Below are positions 39,447-47,798 of a DNA stretch of 64,000 nt, one piece after another. The DNA comes from Eshraghiella sp051880035 (GTDB lineage: Bacteria; Bacillota; Clostridia; Lachnospirales; Lachnospiraceae). The DNA is taken from contig JBJENE010000014.1 of the NCBI GenBank assembly GCA_051880035.1, positions 6,101 to 70,100 of the forward strand, read 5' to 3'. Numbering within the stretch: position 1 is the stretch's first letter; every line of letters starts with the position of its first letter. The notes beneath the pieces were generated by a model. The model saw nothing but the letters and a program-made list of their open reading frames with translations. It was not told the DNA's origin and ran no database searches. Made by a program: the position numbers and the translations under genes.

Positions 39447-42362
39447 CTAAAATAAATTTTTCACTTCATCAAAAAGTTCACTATCGCTGTCTATTTTTTC
39501 CGCATTGCCGATTACGCAAAGATAGCCGGAATCAAGGATGGCCTTAACAATCGGTTCAAGGCTGTGAATATCTTCCTTATCGGTTGCAAGAATTTTAAGT
39601 CTGCGTTCCTTAAGATAATCCTCATCCACATTCTGCATATATGATTCAAAAGAACGGTTTCCTTTACCCTGTGGGGTAAGCGGAGTGTCCAGTTCGCTGA
39701 ATGTTCCGAGAATATACTTGGTCATTTCCCTTTCGTCACCGTCATAATTCGCAACATACGCAGGAACTCCCTCATATATTCTGTTGGTAGCGGCTATGTT
39801 AGGGTCTCTGTATGAAAGAAAATACCCTGAACCTGATACGGAATAACCGTTCATACAGCCGTATGCTCCACCCTTTACACGGATGTTAATCCACAAATAA
39901 TCATAACTCATCATTGTACGCAATACGGTAAGTGACGGATTATAAGATAAACCGGCCTCATAAAAATCTCCGCATCGTGCCACATAATTAACCTGGGAGG
40001 AAGTTTTATAGCCTATTTTTTTCTTTTCAAATACAAAGTTACGCTTATACGCTTCCATGCCGCCGGCTAAAATGCCTTTTATGAACTCAGCCAGTCCCGG
40101 CTTAACAGCATCATATCCTTCATCATCGGAAGTGTATGATACAGTAAGTCTGTCCTTCACAAAAATCTGTCCTGTTATTTCCATAAGCTTTCCGGCAATC
40201 AGTTCTTTCTTTGCATCAAAGTTTGCATACAAATCGGCAATAAAATAATAGTACGGAATTCCTGATGTAAGACTTGTGTATCTGGCAGATTCCATAAACT
40301 GTGAATAACATTCGTTAAGGGCCACTGCATGGCCTGCAGACAGGATTTTGGCCTGCAGACGGGATTTAACCTCCGCAAGGATTTCTTTAAGCCTCTTATA
40401 GTCATCGTATTTGGATTGGTACATCATTTCATTTATAAGTGAAAATGCCGTATCGTACTCTGAAATCAGTGACTTACATTTTATTGAAAATGCGGCGGAC
40501 ACTTTTTTTCTGTCTTTTATATTCTGATATACGGTAAAATCCGGTAAAATTCCGCCGGTATGCATATCCACTTCATTGGAAAGCTCATCATAGCTGTGAT
40601 TTTCGGTATCGATATATCCGATTACATTTCCCAGAAGTCCCACATAAGGTATGTCTTCATCTGCGACATTGGAAATGTCAAAAGAGAGATTAAGGTATCC
40701 GATTCCGTTGGTATAAATATTATGGTGGTCAACCTTAACTCCGTCTATTTCCTCAAAGCTGTTATAAAGCGGAATTATATCCTTACTTATGTCTTCTCTT
40801 GACAAAAGAGGAATCGTAGCCAGATCCTTCTCAGGTGTAGGCTCAGACTGGTATTTCTTAAGTTCCGCAGTCTCCAAAACAAGTTTTTCAATCTCTTCTT
40901 TTGAAAGAGACTCTTTGTATGCTGCAAGCTTTCCGGCAGTTTTCTGCTCATTAATTGCCGTAAGATTTACCACAGGTTTTAAAATTACAAGTGAGGAATG
41001 TGTATTATCAAGGATATATTTTTGAACAAGTTCCTCAAAATACCCTGTTTCCACCTGCTCTTTCAAAAAGCTGTATGTGTCATTCCTGCTAAGATGGATA
41101 AACGGTTTGGTCTCATCATAGAGCCAGCTGTCCATGAGATTAAGTCCATACATAAGTCCTTTAGGAAATCTGCCGAAATCAGCCTCCCTGTAACTGAATT
41201 CAAGAACATTTATTCCTGCTTTCAGGGCATCTTTGTTAATTCCGTTTTTCACGATTTTGCTAAGAGTATCTTTAATGATATCTATAAACTCATCTGCCCT
41301 GTCCGCATCCGTATTCTTGGCTGCAATGGTAAGCATTGGCTGTCTGATACCGTTTTCATATGTGCTGTATACTTCCTCTCCGATTCCTGCATCAATAAGA
41401 GCCTGTTTAACAGGTGCCCCCGGAGAAGATAAAAGTGCATAATCAAGCACCTGGAAAGCAAGATACAGTTCTTTGTCCAGAGAAGTACCTATACTTACAT
41501 TATATGCCAGGCAGGCCTTGTTTTCACAACCCTCATCTTCGGTAACCGAATACTCTGCTTCAGTTCTTTTCATGTATTCAAAAGGTTTCTGCAGACCTAT
41601 TTCGGAATCCACGGAAAGATAATCATATGAAGACAGATATTCCCGATCAAGATATTCAAGGCGTTCGCTCATGTCACAATTTCCGTACAGATAAATATAG
41701 CTGTTGGACGGATGATATAGTTTACGGTGGAAATTAAGGAATTCCTCGTACGATAAATCAGGTATGCATTCAGGGTCTCCGCCTGACTCCACACTGTAGG
41801 CGGTATCAGGATAAAGCGAATTAAGGCAGTATCTTGCAAGCATATCATCCGGAGAAGAGAAAGCCCCTTTCATCTCATTGTATACTACTCCGTTATATTG
41901 TAACAAAGCATCAGCCGACTCCAGTTCATAATGCCAGCCTTCCTGCATAAAAATTTCTTTTCTTGTGTATATGTTCGGATTAAAAACCGCATCCATATAT
42001 ACATCCATGATGTTTTTAAAATCCACATCATTGCAGCTTGCAATAGGATATACAGTTTTATCCGGATATGTCATTGCATTTAAAAAAGTATTAAGGGAAC
42101 CTTTGGCAAGCTCCACAAAAGGATCCTTTGCAGGATATTTGGCGGAACCGCAGAGTACAGAATGTTCCAAAATATGAGGAACTCCCGTGCTGTCAGGAGG
42201 CGGTGTACGAAATCCGATGGAAAAAACTTTGTTTTCATCATCATTTGACAAAATAACCACTCTCGCTCCGGATTTTCTGTGTTTCAAAAGAAATCCGTCA
42301 GACTTGAGTTCCTCTATTCTGGTTTGTTCAATTAATTCATATTTAGACGCATCAAAAACCAT
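39447..42362 (-). CDS. M16C insulinase/presequence-protease family metallopeptidase
   Basis: A 971-residue single-chain zinc protease made of four M16 domains. The inverted zinc motif is His63-x2-Glu66-His67 (VPHILEHSVLCGS); the third ligand region is FMQEGWHYELE. The domain order and M16C-associated central region match PreP/CPE-type oligopeptidases that degrade peptides up to some tens of residues inside a closed chamber. No signal peptide, so it is cytoplasmic. AAGGA lies 8 nt before the ATG. First gene of the M16C-era-recO run. Confidence 0.93.
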   Translation of the reverse strand: MVFDASKYELIEQTRIEELKSDGFLLKHRKSGARVVILSNDDENKVFSIGFRTPPPDSTGVPHILEHSVLCGSAKYPAKDPFVELAKGSLNTFLNAMTYPDKTVYPIASCNDVDFKNIMDVYMDAVFNPNIYTRKEIFMQEGWHYELESADALLQYNGVVYNEMKGAFSSPDDMLARYCLNSLYPDTAYSVESGGDPECIPDLSYEEFLNFHRKLYHPSNSYIYLYGNCDMSERLEYLDREYLSSYDYLSVDSEIGLQKPFEYMKRTEAEYSVTEDEGCENKACLAYNVSIGTSLDKELYLAFQVLDYALLSSPGAPVKQALIDAGIGEEVYSTYENGIRQPMLTIAAKNTDADRADEFIDIIKDTLSKIVKNGINKDALKAGINVLEFSYREADFGRFPKGLMYGLNLMDSWLYDETKPFIHLSRNDTYSFLKEQVETGYFEELVQKYILDNTHSSLVILKPVVNLTAINEQKTAGKLAAYKESLSKEEIEKLVLETAELKKYQSEPTPEKDLATIPLLSREDISKDIIPLYNSFEEIDGVKVDHHNIYTNGIGYLNLSFDISNVADEDIPYVGLLGNVIGYIDTENHSYDELSNEVDMHTGGILPDFTVYQNIKDRKKVSAAFSIKCKSLISEYDTAFSLINEMMYQSKYDDYKRLKEILAEVKSRLQAKILSAGHAVALNECYSQFMESARYTSLTSGIPYYYFIADLYANFDAKKELIAGKLMEITGQIFVKDRLTVSYTSDDEGYDAVKPGLAEFIKGILAGGMEAYKRNFVFEKKKIGYKTSSQVNYVARCGDFYEAGLSYNPSLTVLRTMMSYDYLWINIRVKGGAYGCMNGYSVSGSGYFLSYRDPNIAATNRIYEGVPAYVANYDGDEREMTKYILGTFSELDTPLTPQGKGNRSFESYMQNVDEDYLKERRLKILATDKEDIHSLEPIVKAILDSGYLCVIGNAEKIDSDSELFDEVKNLF

Positions 42363-42417
42363 GTTATATTCCTTTCCCGAGACTATTTATTTCTCATTAA
42401 AATAGTATCTCAGATTA

Positions 42418-42446
42418 AGTATACGAACATACAGTTTTTTTTGCAA
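42418..42446 (-). promoter_or_regulatory. Promoter of the M16C-era-recO run
   Basis: Minus strand: TTGCAA (42441-42446), 17-nt spacer, TATACT (42418-42423). Confidence 0.6.
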
Positions 42447-42457
42447 GCAGAGAATTT

Positions 42458-43219
42458 TCACCCTTTTTTAAGTATAGGTCTTAACGGATGATAAATAAGC
42501 ATTGTGACTAAGGATACGGAAAAACCTTTTAAAAGATTAAGCGGAGCAACACACATAATCACAAGGGAAGTAACACTGTTTACATTTTTGTTAACGGCTG
42601 TTCCCATTGCAATAATTGTTTCCATCGGCATTCCGTAAAGCTCTGAAAATTTAGGTAAAAGATATATTGCATTGAAGCTTGTTCCTGCAAGAACAAGGAC
42701 AATCGTTCCCACAATGCATCCTATCAATGCTGTTTTCTTTGACTTCTTTATATGGTAAATAATTGTAGCCGGCAAAATAAAAGCACATCCCACAACGAAG
42801 TTGGCAAGTTCTCCTACAAAAGCTGTAGAGCTTCCCTTAAGCAGAAGCTTTATTATTATTTTAACAGCCTCGCAAAGAACGCCTGCTACCGGACCGTATG
42901 CAAATCCACAGATAAGCACCGGAATCTCACTGAAGTCCAGCTTATAAAATGACGGTACAAAAGGAAGCGGAATTTCAAACAGCATCAATATTCCCGCCAG
43001 TGCAGCCAAAACACCTGTAACGGCAATTTTTCTTGTGGAAAGAATTTTTTCGGCAGGTGCAGTACCGGTCTGCTTCCTTTCTTTTCTTCTGATAAGAAGT
43101 TCGGCAACATATGCAACCAGAATAATTCCCAGGACAATTCCCAGAAATTCAAGCAGGAATATGGTATTATCCTTTACCGCATCCCATAATTTTGTAAAAT
43201 GTGATAAAAACTTGTTCAT
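42458..43219 (-). CDS. ribU: ECF transporter S component, riboflavin-specific (RibU)
   Basis: A 253-residue membrane protein that binds riboflavin outside and works with a shared ECF energising module encoded elsewhere. After an extra N-terminal helix (about 20-45), the core opens with KIAVTGVLAALAGILMLFEI and has the RibU hallmark YKLDFSEIPVLICGFAYGP and a downstream EAVKIIIKLLLKG. The FMN riboswitch directly upstream supports the vitamin assignment strongly. AAAGGAG precedes the ATG. Confidence 0.93.
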   Translation of the reverse strand: MNKFLSHFTKLWDAVKDNTIFLLEFLGIVLGIILVAYVAELLIRRKERKQTGTAPAEKILSTRKIAVTGVLAALAGILMLFEIPLPFVPSFYKLDFSEIPVLICGFAYGPVAGVLCEAVKIIIKLLLKGSSTAFVGELANFVVGCAFILPATIIYHIKKSKKTALIGCIVGTIVLVLAGTSFNAIYLLPKFSELYGMPMETIIAMGTAVNKNVNSVTSLVIMCVAPLNLLKGFSVSLVTMLIYHPLRPILKKG

Positions 43220-43383
43220 GATTAATTTTCTCCTTTACTCTTACTCATCCTTTGCCGTATTCAGACAAAGAACTGTGCATTTTCAGGGATTGACATTAAG
43301 GATTTAAATAGTGAATGGAAATCGAACCAATTGCTCGTAATCCACTTCACAAAGCTTGGTTTAACAGGGTTTACTGCTAACTG
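43220..43383 (-). other. Leader between riboswitch terminator and ribU
   Basis: 164 nt follow the terminator before the ribU ATG. No gene, second hairpin or promoter is clear; only the ribosome site at its end is recognisable. This is longer than needed for a terminator-type riboswitch leader. Confidence 0.4.
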
Positions 43384-43415
43384 AAAAACGGCATCTGAAT
43401 CTCTTCAGATGCCGT
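43384..43415 (-). terminator. Riboswitch-controlled terminator
   Basis: ACGGCATCTGAA and TTCAGATGCCGT pair perfectly around a 4-nt loop, followed by TTTTC on the minus strand, 55 nt after the FMN aptamer. Confidence 0.9.
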
Positions 43416-43470
43416 AAAGTACATGTCCATATATACCCTGTGCCTCAACTAAAGCACAAAGTCATTAATG

Positions 43471-43580
43471 TCATCTTCTTCCATCCAGACTATACTGTCG
43501 GTACCGGAGTCTCACCGGTTCATGCTTAACGCTCGCGGACTATACCGCCGATTGGGAATTGCACCCTGCCCTGAAGATAT
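43471..43580 (-). ncRNA. FMN riboswitch (RFN element)
   Basis: Read on the minus strand the conserved RFN blocks appear in order: AGGGCAGGGTG, AATTCCC, GGCGGTATAGTCCGCGAGC, then a variable arm, and CCGACAGTATAGTCTGGATG with GAAGAAGAT closing P1. The aptamer binds FMN; with the downstream terminator, high FMN should stop transcription of ribU. Confidence 0.97.
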
Positions 43581-43604
43581 TTCGTTATTTTTCATCACGG
43601 TATT

Positions 43605-43633
43605 ATAATAGTGCCATTAATCATGTATGTCAA
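43605..43633 (-). promoter_or_regulatory. Promoter of the FMN riboswitch-ribU transcript
   Basis: Minus strand: TTGACA (43628-43633), 17-nt spacer, TATTAT (43605-43610). Confidence 0.65.
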
Positions 43634-43640
43634 TACTAAT

Positions 43641-44369
43641 TTACTCCAAAAGGCTGTCATTAAGTATATTAATATAATTTTCATACATCATCACTCTGCA
43701 TCTTTCTTCGCCGCAAAGCTTCTGTAATGCCGTCTCCGCCTTATTTAACAGTCCGGTATCCATATTGGTTTTATCCGTACTTATAAGATGAATGCATTTC
43801 CCAAGTATAAGGCTTTCAATGAATCTCTGTTTGGACTTGGAAAGCTTATGGGGCATTGCGGATATGTTCATAAGAAAATACGCGCCATATTCCATGAGTT
43901 CTTTAACATCATCCGTATCTCTCATGCTGTCATACATAAAAATATTCTCTATGATAACTCTGTATCCCCTTTTGAAGGCTTCCTCCACACCATCCCTTAT
44001 GAATCTCACGGACGCATCCTGCTCAAACTCCAGCAACACATATCTGCTGTTCCCAATCGTAATTACAGGCTCATCATTGCCTGATGAAAAAACTCCTCTG
44101 TAATACCGCACTCTGCTGCCGGTATATACTGTGGCACCGGGATACCTTTGCTTCAAAAGTTCCGCTGTTTCTTTGGCCGCTTTAACCCGTCTTAAGTTAT
44201 GCTGTCTGCCGTCCTGATAATAAAACTGTGGTGTAAGAATAAAAATCCTTACACCGCTTTCATACATCATATTGCCGGCATACATTATACCGGCATTATT
44301 TCCGGCTCCGTCTATATATTTATTGTTCTGAAAATTCAAAAAGCTTCCGTAACTCCATAAATCACTCAT
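43641..44369 (-). CDS. PHP-fold protein resembling CpsB/CapC, metal ligands missing
   Basis: A 242-residue protein. The succession MYAGNMMYESGVRIFILTPQ, a helix with ETAELLKQRYPGATVYTGSR, SRYVLLEFEQ, VEEAFKRGYRVIIENI and LMEYGAYFLMNISA follows the fold of CpsB/YwqE PHP-type tyrosine phosphatases. The catalytic His/Asp ligands are absent: the N-terminal HxH is missing, TPHY reads TPQF, HPER reads ENIF and SDAH reads STDK. So it is probably inactive and may act as a regulator or binding protein. Two starts are possible; ATG 44369 begins one nucleotide after the stop codon of the cyclase gene, pointing to coupling. Confidence 0.6.
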   Translation of the reverse strand: MSDLWSYGSFLNFQNNKYIDGAGNNAGIMYAGNMMYESGVRIFILTPQFYYQDGRQHNLRRVKAAKETAELLKQRYPGATVYTGSRVRYYRGVFSSGNDEPVITIGNSRYVLLEFEQDASVRFIRDGVEEAFKRGYRVIIENIFMYDSMRDTDDVKELMEYGAYFLMNISAMPHKLSKSKQRFIESLILGKCIHLISTDKTNMDTGLLNKAETALQKLCGEERCRVMMYENYINILNDSLLE

Positions 44370-44370
44370 A

Positions 44371-46329
44371 TCATGCCAACCATTCTTTTTCAAATTCATC
44401 CCGGGAAAGTAATCTGTCAGGGTAAATCAGCAAATCACACGGGCTGTCTTTATCATCACTGCACAATAAGAATCCCATTTCTTTCTTAATATCGGACAGG
44501 CCTTTAACAACCGCTGTACCCAGTGTACCTTTTTTCTTCAGGAATTCATCGGAAACCGTAACCACAGAGGCTTTGTATACCGATATCCGTTCGAGTGACA
44601 TATCACCTTTTCCGAAATCATCCAAAGCCACACCGATTCCGTGTACCCTCAGAACATCCAGAGTAGATACCGCCTTATCCACATCCCTGAGTACGGTAGT
44701 TTCCGAAATGTTTAAAAATATATTTCCGGAATCCGCTCTGTTTTCTCTGATTGTATCAAGACATTTTGAAACCGGATTCCCTGCAATAAGCTGTACGGCA
44801 TATACCGGGATAAGCATTTTAAGATTTTCGTCATACTCCGAATTCCACGATGAAAGTATCTTACATGATTCATCAAGAACATAATCCCCAACAATTCCGG
44901 CTACTCCAAGGTTTTCAACTGCATCTGAAAACTCATCCGGTTCTATATCCGAATCCGGGTCAGAAAGGGACACCGATACTTTCACGGCAGAAAGCCTGTT
45001 GTTAACATCCACAACAGGAAGAAAACAAAGCTTAAGTCCACCGCAGTCACCTGAAACGGCATTTTTAACGGCAGCCTCAACATAGTTCATCCGTCTGTTT
45101 CTGTCGTTTTCATCGTCAGAATACCATAAATACCTGTTTTTGCCGCCTTTTTTGGCCTGATACATTGCATAATCTGCTTTTTTCAAAACATCATGCACAT
45201 GGGAACCGCAGTCAGGGAAAACAGCAAGACCCATACTCATTGTACAGTAATATTCCGTTCCCAGTATCATCCAAGGTTCTCCGAATCTTTTACTTATATT
45301 ATCAACAATTCCCGAAATATTTTGAAAATATTCCGGTCTGATAATTATTACAAATTCATCGCCACCCATTCTGTAGCAGCAGTTACTGATTTCAGGTATG
45401 GCTGACAACGCTCCTGCAATCTCCTGCAGAAGTACATCCCCGTACTGATGTCCCAATCCGTCATTAACCTGTTTAAAATCATCCAGGTCGAGAAAAATAA
45501 GTGCACCACGCTCTTTATTACATACGGCTTTTTCAATAACCTCTTTAACATCCCTCTCACACTTCATTCTGTTAAACAGACCCGTCAGATAATCATTATT
45601 GGCCTGATATTCTATTCTCTGCTGGTTTTTAACCTTCTGCGTAACATCGATTACGGTACACAGAAGTACCTCCCTGCCGTCGATCCAGTTAAGTCCGGTA
45701 AACTGCACATCAAACCACAATCCCGTCTCAGTATCATATATTTCATACAGATTTCTGCTTCCGGTTTCAATATATTTAATAAGGGCCGTTCCCATGGCAT
45801 TCTGCATTGCCACAGACTCCGCTCCCAGCCTGTTTAGCATAAGGACATTTTTTTCTTTCCGGTCAAGAACGGCAACCCCTGAAGGTATTTCATCAAGAAT
45901 CACCCCAAGAAGCTTAAGAGAATTTTCCATGGAATCCTCAAAATTTTTTCTGGATGCAATACTCTGAATAATGAGAGTAATTGTCTCCAATGCTTTTTTC
46001 TGTTCTTCGCTGCATTCCTTTGAACCGAAAAAGGCACACACATACATGGCTGCCTCATTCCTGATTACTACCGGAAACGCCAAAATATTATTCTGCTCCA
46101 GAGATTTTTTGGATGTATCTTCTCCTTCCGGAAAAAACTCTGCATTCGCATCGGTAGTCTCAGATATGATAACTTTCAATGTGTCGGAATCCGGGTATGA
46201 CTGCATCAGGTACAGACTGTCAGTTCCCAAATCAGCCATCATATCTTTAAAGATATTTCTGGCTATTGTAACAAAGTCTTCGTCATATACCAGATATTTA
46301 ACTAATTGTGACATACCAAATTCGTACAT
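44371..46329 (-). CDS. Diguanylate cyclase (GAF-PAS-GGDEF) with degenerate EAL domain
   Basis: A 652-residue soluble signalling protein. Residues 1-135 resemble a GAF domain, 145-235 a PAS domain (LGVILDEIPSGVAVLDRKEK). The GGDEF domain (about 245-405) keeps DYLTGLFNR, FLDLDDFKQVND and MGGDEF (near 321), so it can make c-di-GMP. The last 220 residues have an EAL fold with DDFGKGDMSLE but the EAL motif reads VKV and other ligands are gone, so no phosphodiesterase activity is expected. It may be a c-di-GMP-binding or protein-interaction part. 14 nt follow the methyltransferase gene. Confidence 0.9.
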   Translation of the reverse strand: MYEFGMSQLVKYLVYDEDFVTIARNIFKDMMADLGTDSLYLMQSYPDSDTLKVIISETTDANAEFFPEGEDTSKKSLEQNNILAFPVVIRNEAAMYVCAFFGSKECSEEQKKALETITLIIQSIASRKNFEDSMENSLKLLGVILDEIPSGVAVLDRKEKNVLMLNRLGAESVAMQNAMGTALIKYIETGSRNLYEIYDTETGLWFDVQFTGLNWIDGREVLLCTVIDVTQKVKNQQRIEYQANNDYLTGLFNRMKCERDVKEVIEKAVCNKERGALIFLDLDDFKQVNDGLGHQYGDVLLQEIAGALSAIPEISNCCYRMGGDEFVIIIRPEYFQNISGIVDNISKRFGEPWMILGTEYYCTMSMGLAVFPDCGSHVHDVLKKADYAMYQAKKGGKNRYLWYSDDENDRNRRMNYVEAAVKNAVSGDCGGLKLCFLPVVDVNNRLSAVKVSVSLSDPDSDIEPDEFSDAVENLGVAGIVGDYVLDESCKILSSWNSEYDENLKMLIPVYAVQLIAGNPVSKCLDTIRENRADSGNIFLNISETTVLRDVDKAVSTLDVLRVHGIGVALDDFGKGDMSLERISVYKASVVTVSDEFLKKKGTLGTAVVKGLSDIKKEMGFLLCSDDKDSPCDLLIYPDRLLSRDEFEKEWLA

Positions 46330-46343
46330 GTAAACCGCCCCGT

Positions 46344-47798
46344 TTATTTTTCGATAACAAAAATATAATGTTCTTCTTTATCTTTCAGCACCAGTTCTTT
46401 AAGAAGCTTCCACTCTTCATCAAGACGCAGATTTTTTCTGACAAGATTCTTTTTATCTGAATATAAAATCATTCTTCCGTTTTTCTTAAGAAGCTTTTTG
46501 GCACTGTCAAAAAATTTCGTATAAAAATCATCAGCTTCAGTTCCTGCAAAATCAGGCATATTGGTTATTATTTCATCAAAAAGATGCTTACTCGTAAAAT
46601 CAAAAAAATTACGATTGACAAAATTAATATTTACGCCTGCAAGGCCGGCATTTTCCCTTCCGCCCTCAACTGCCTTTCCAAATGTGTCCACTCCGTACAT
46701 ATGCCCGGCTTTAACAACCCGGTTTCTTTCAATAAGCATGGTTCCCACACCACAGCAGGGATCAAGAACCGTAGCATCCTTCTTAAGGTAATCCTTTACA
46801 AGAGCAGTAATGACAGCCGCATTAACCGGATTTATGGATGCAGCCACATAATTTTTCCTGTATCGGAATCTTGTATCATCAAAGGTATGCAGTTTTACAA
46901 AAACCCCATACCTGTCATTTGCGGCAGCAATAAGTTTCAATTCTATCTCATAATCGGATGGGGAATTAACAAGCCTTCCTCCGGAAAGTGCCTGTATTCT
47001 TGATGCAATATCTCCTGTATCCGGATTATTTGCTGTAACCCTGAAATAAAAAGGGCTGTCATTCTTTCCATGAAGCATATCAAGAACAGACATAAGATTT
47101 CCCTCAGCTACAGCCTTTGGAAGTTCTGCTTTGGTATAACTTTTCATTCCGTTAACCGGAAAAAGCATTTCTCTGTAATACCGTATATCCGATAAAGCTC
47201 TGATATCTTTTGTTACTGTCATCACACCGCAGAAAACCTTACGGACATCCTTACAAACCGCTCTTTTATCTATCTCTTTACATAAAAGTTCCGTAACTTC
47301 TTCCCTTGCAGCAAGAATAACCCTTACCGGAACAGCCGGATTAACCGCAGTATGTCTCTTTCTTTGAGTTTCATCATCAAGCATTCCACAGAGAACTTTC
47401 AATTCTTCAGCTATATGTTTTACATCTCCGGAATCAAAATCACCGCTCTCGATATACTTTTTGCGTTCGGATAAATACTCCTTATACGCGTCATATGGAT
47501 AATTCTTAAGAGCTTTAAGGTATGCACTCCTTACAAAAAGAGTTTCTTCTTTACAATATGCTTTAAAAAGTATATCGCCATACTCCTCTTCGCCCAAAAT
47601 GCCCATTATCAGTGCCGCATTTTTACGGACCTTAGGGTCCTCATTTTCAAGCAAAAACGGGAATAAGGAAGCCTGATACAGAGGTTCCTTTTTGAGAACC
47701 TCTTTGTTATCCGCTTCCTGTAATAATTCCTTTATTTTAATCAAATTGGCACGCACATTGACATGCTGCGTCAATTCATTAAGGTTTTGTTCAAACAT
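46344..47798 (-). CDS. HEAT-repeat-containing SAM-dependent methyltransferase (RlmL/Trm14-like)
   Basis: A 484-residue protein. The N-terminal 150 residues are HEAT-like helical repeats (NEDPKVRKNAALIMGILGEE, FVRSAYLKALKNY). A THUMP-like middle part precedes the Rossmann methyltransferase (about 320-484): LDPCCGVGTMLIERN as motif I and TNMPDF in place of the NPPY/NPPF motif. The closest known pattern is that of RNA methyltransferases acting on guanosine or adenosine N positions. The catalytic motif's Met-Pro-Asp is unusual. It overlaps the previous stop codon (TAATG). Confidence 0.75.
   Translation of the reverse strand: MFEQNLNELTQHVNVRANLIKIKELLQEADNKEVLKKEPLYQASLFPFLLENEDPKVRKNAALIMGILGEEEYGDILFKAYCKEETLFVRSAYLKALKNYPYDAYKEYLSERKKYIESGDFDSGDVKHIAEELKVLCGMLDDETQRKRHTAVNPAVPVRVILAAREEVTELLCKEIDKRAVCKDVRKVFCGVMTVTKDIRALSDIRYYREMLFPVNGMKSYTKAELPKAVAEGNLMSVLDMLHGKNDSPFYFRVTANNPDTGDIASRIQALSGGRLVNSPSDYEIELKLIAAANDRYGVFVKLHTFDDTRFRYRKNYVAASINPVNAAVITALVKDYLKKDATVLDPCCGVGTMLIERNRVVKAGHMYGVDTFGKAVEGGRENAGLAGVNINFVNRNFFDFTSKHLFDEIITNMPDFAGTEADDFYTKFFDSAKKLLKKNGRMILYSDKKNLVRKNLRLDEEWKLLKELVLKDKEEHYIFVIEK

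Noticed and set aside
43290..43345. Possible tRNA fragment (GGTTCGATTTCC) in the ribU leader
   Set aside because: The T-stem does not pair and no acceptor or anticodon arm is present.
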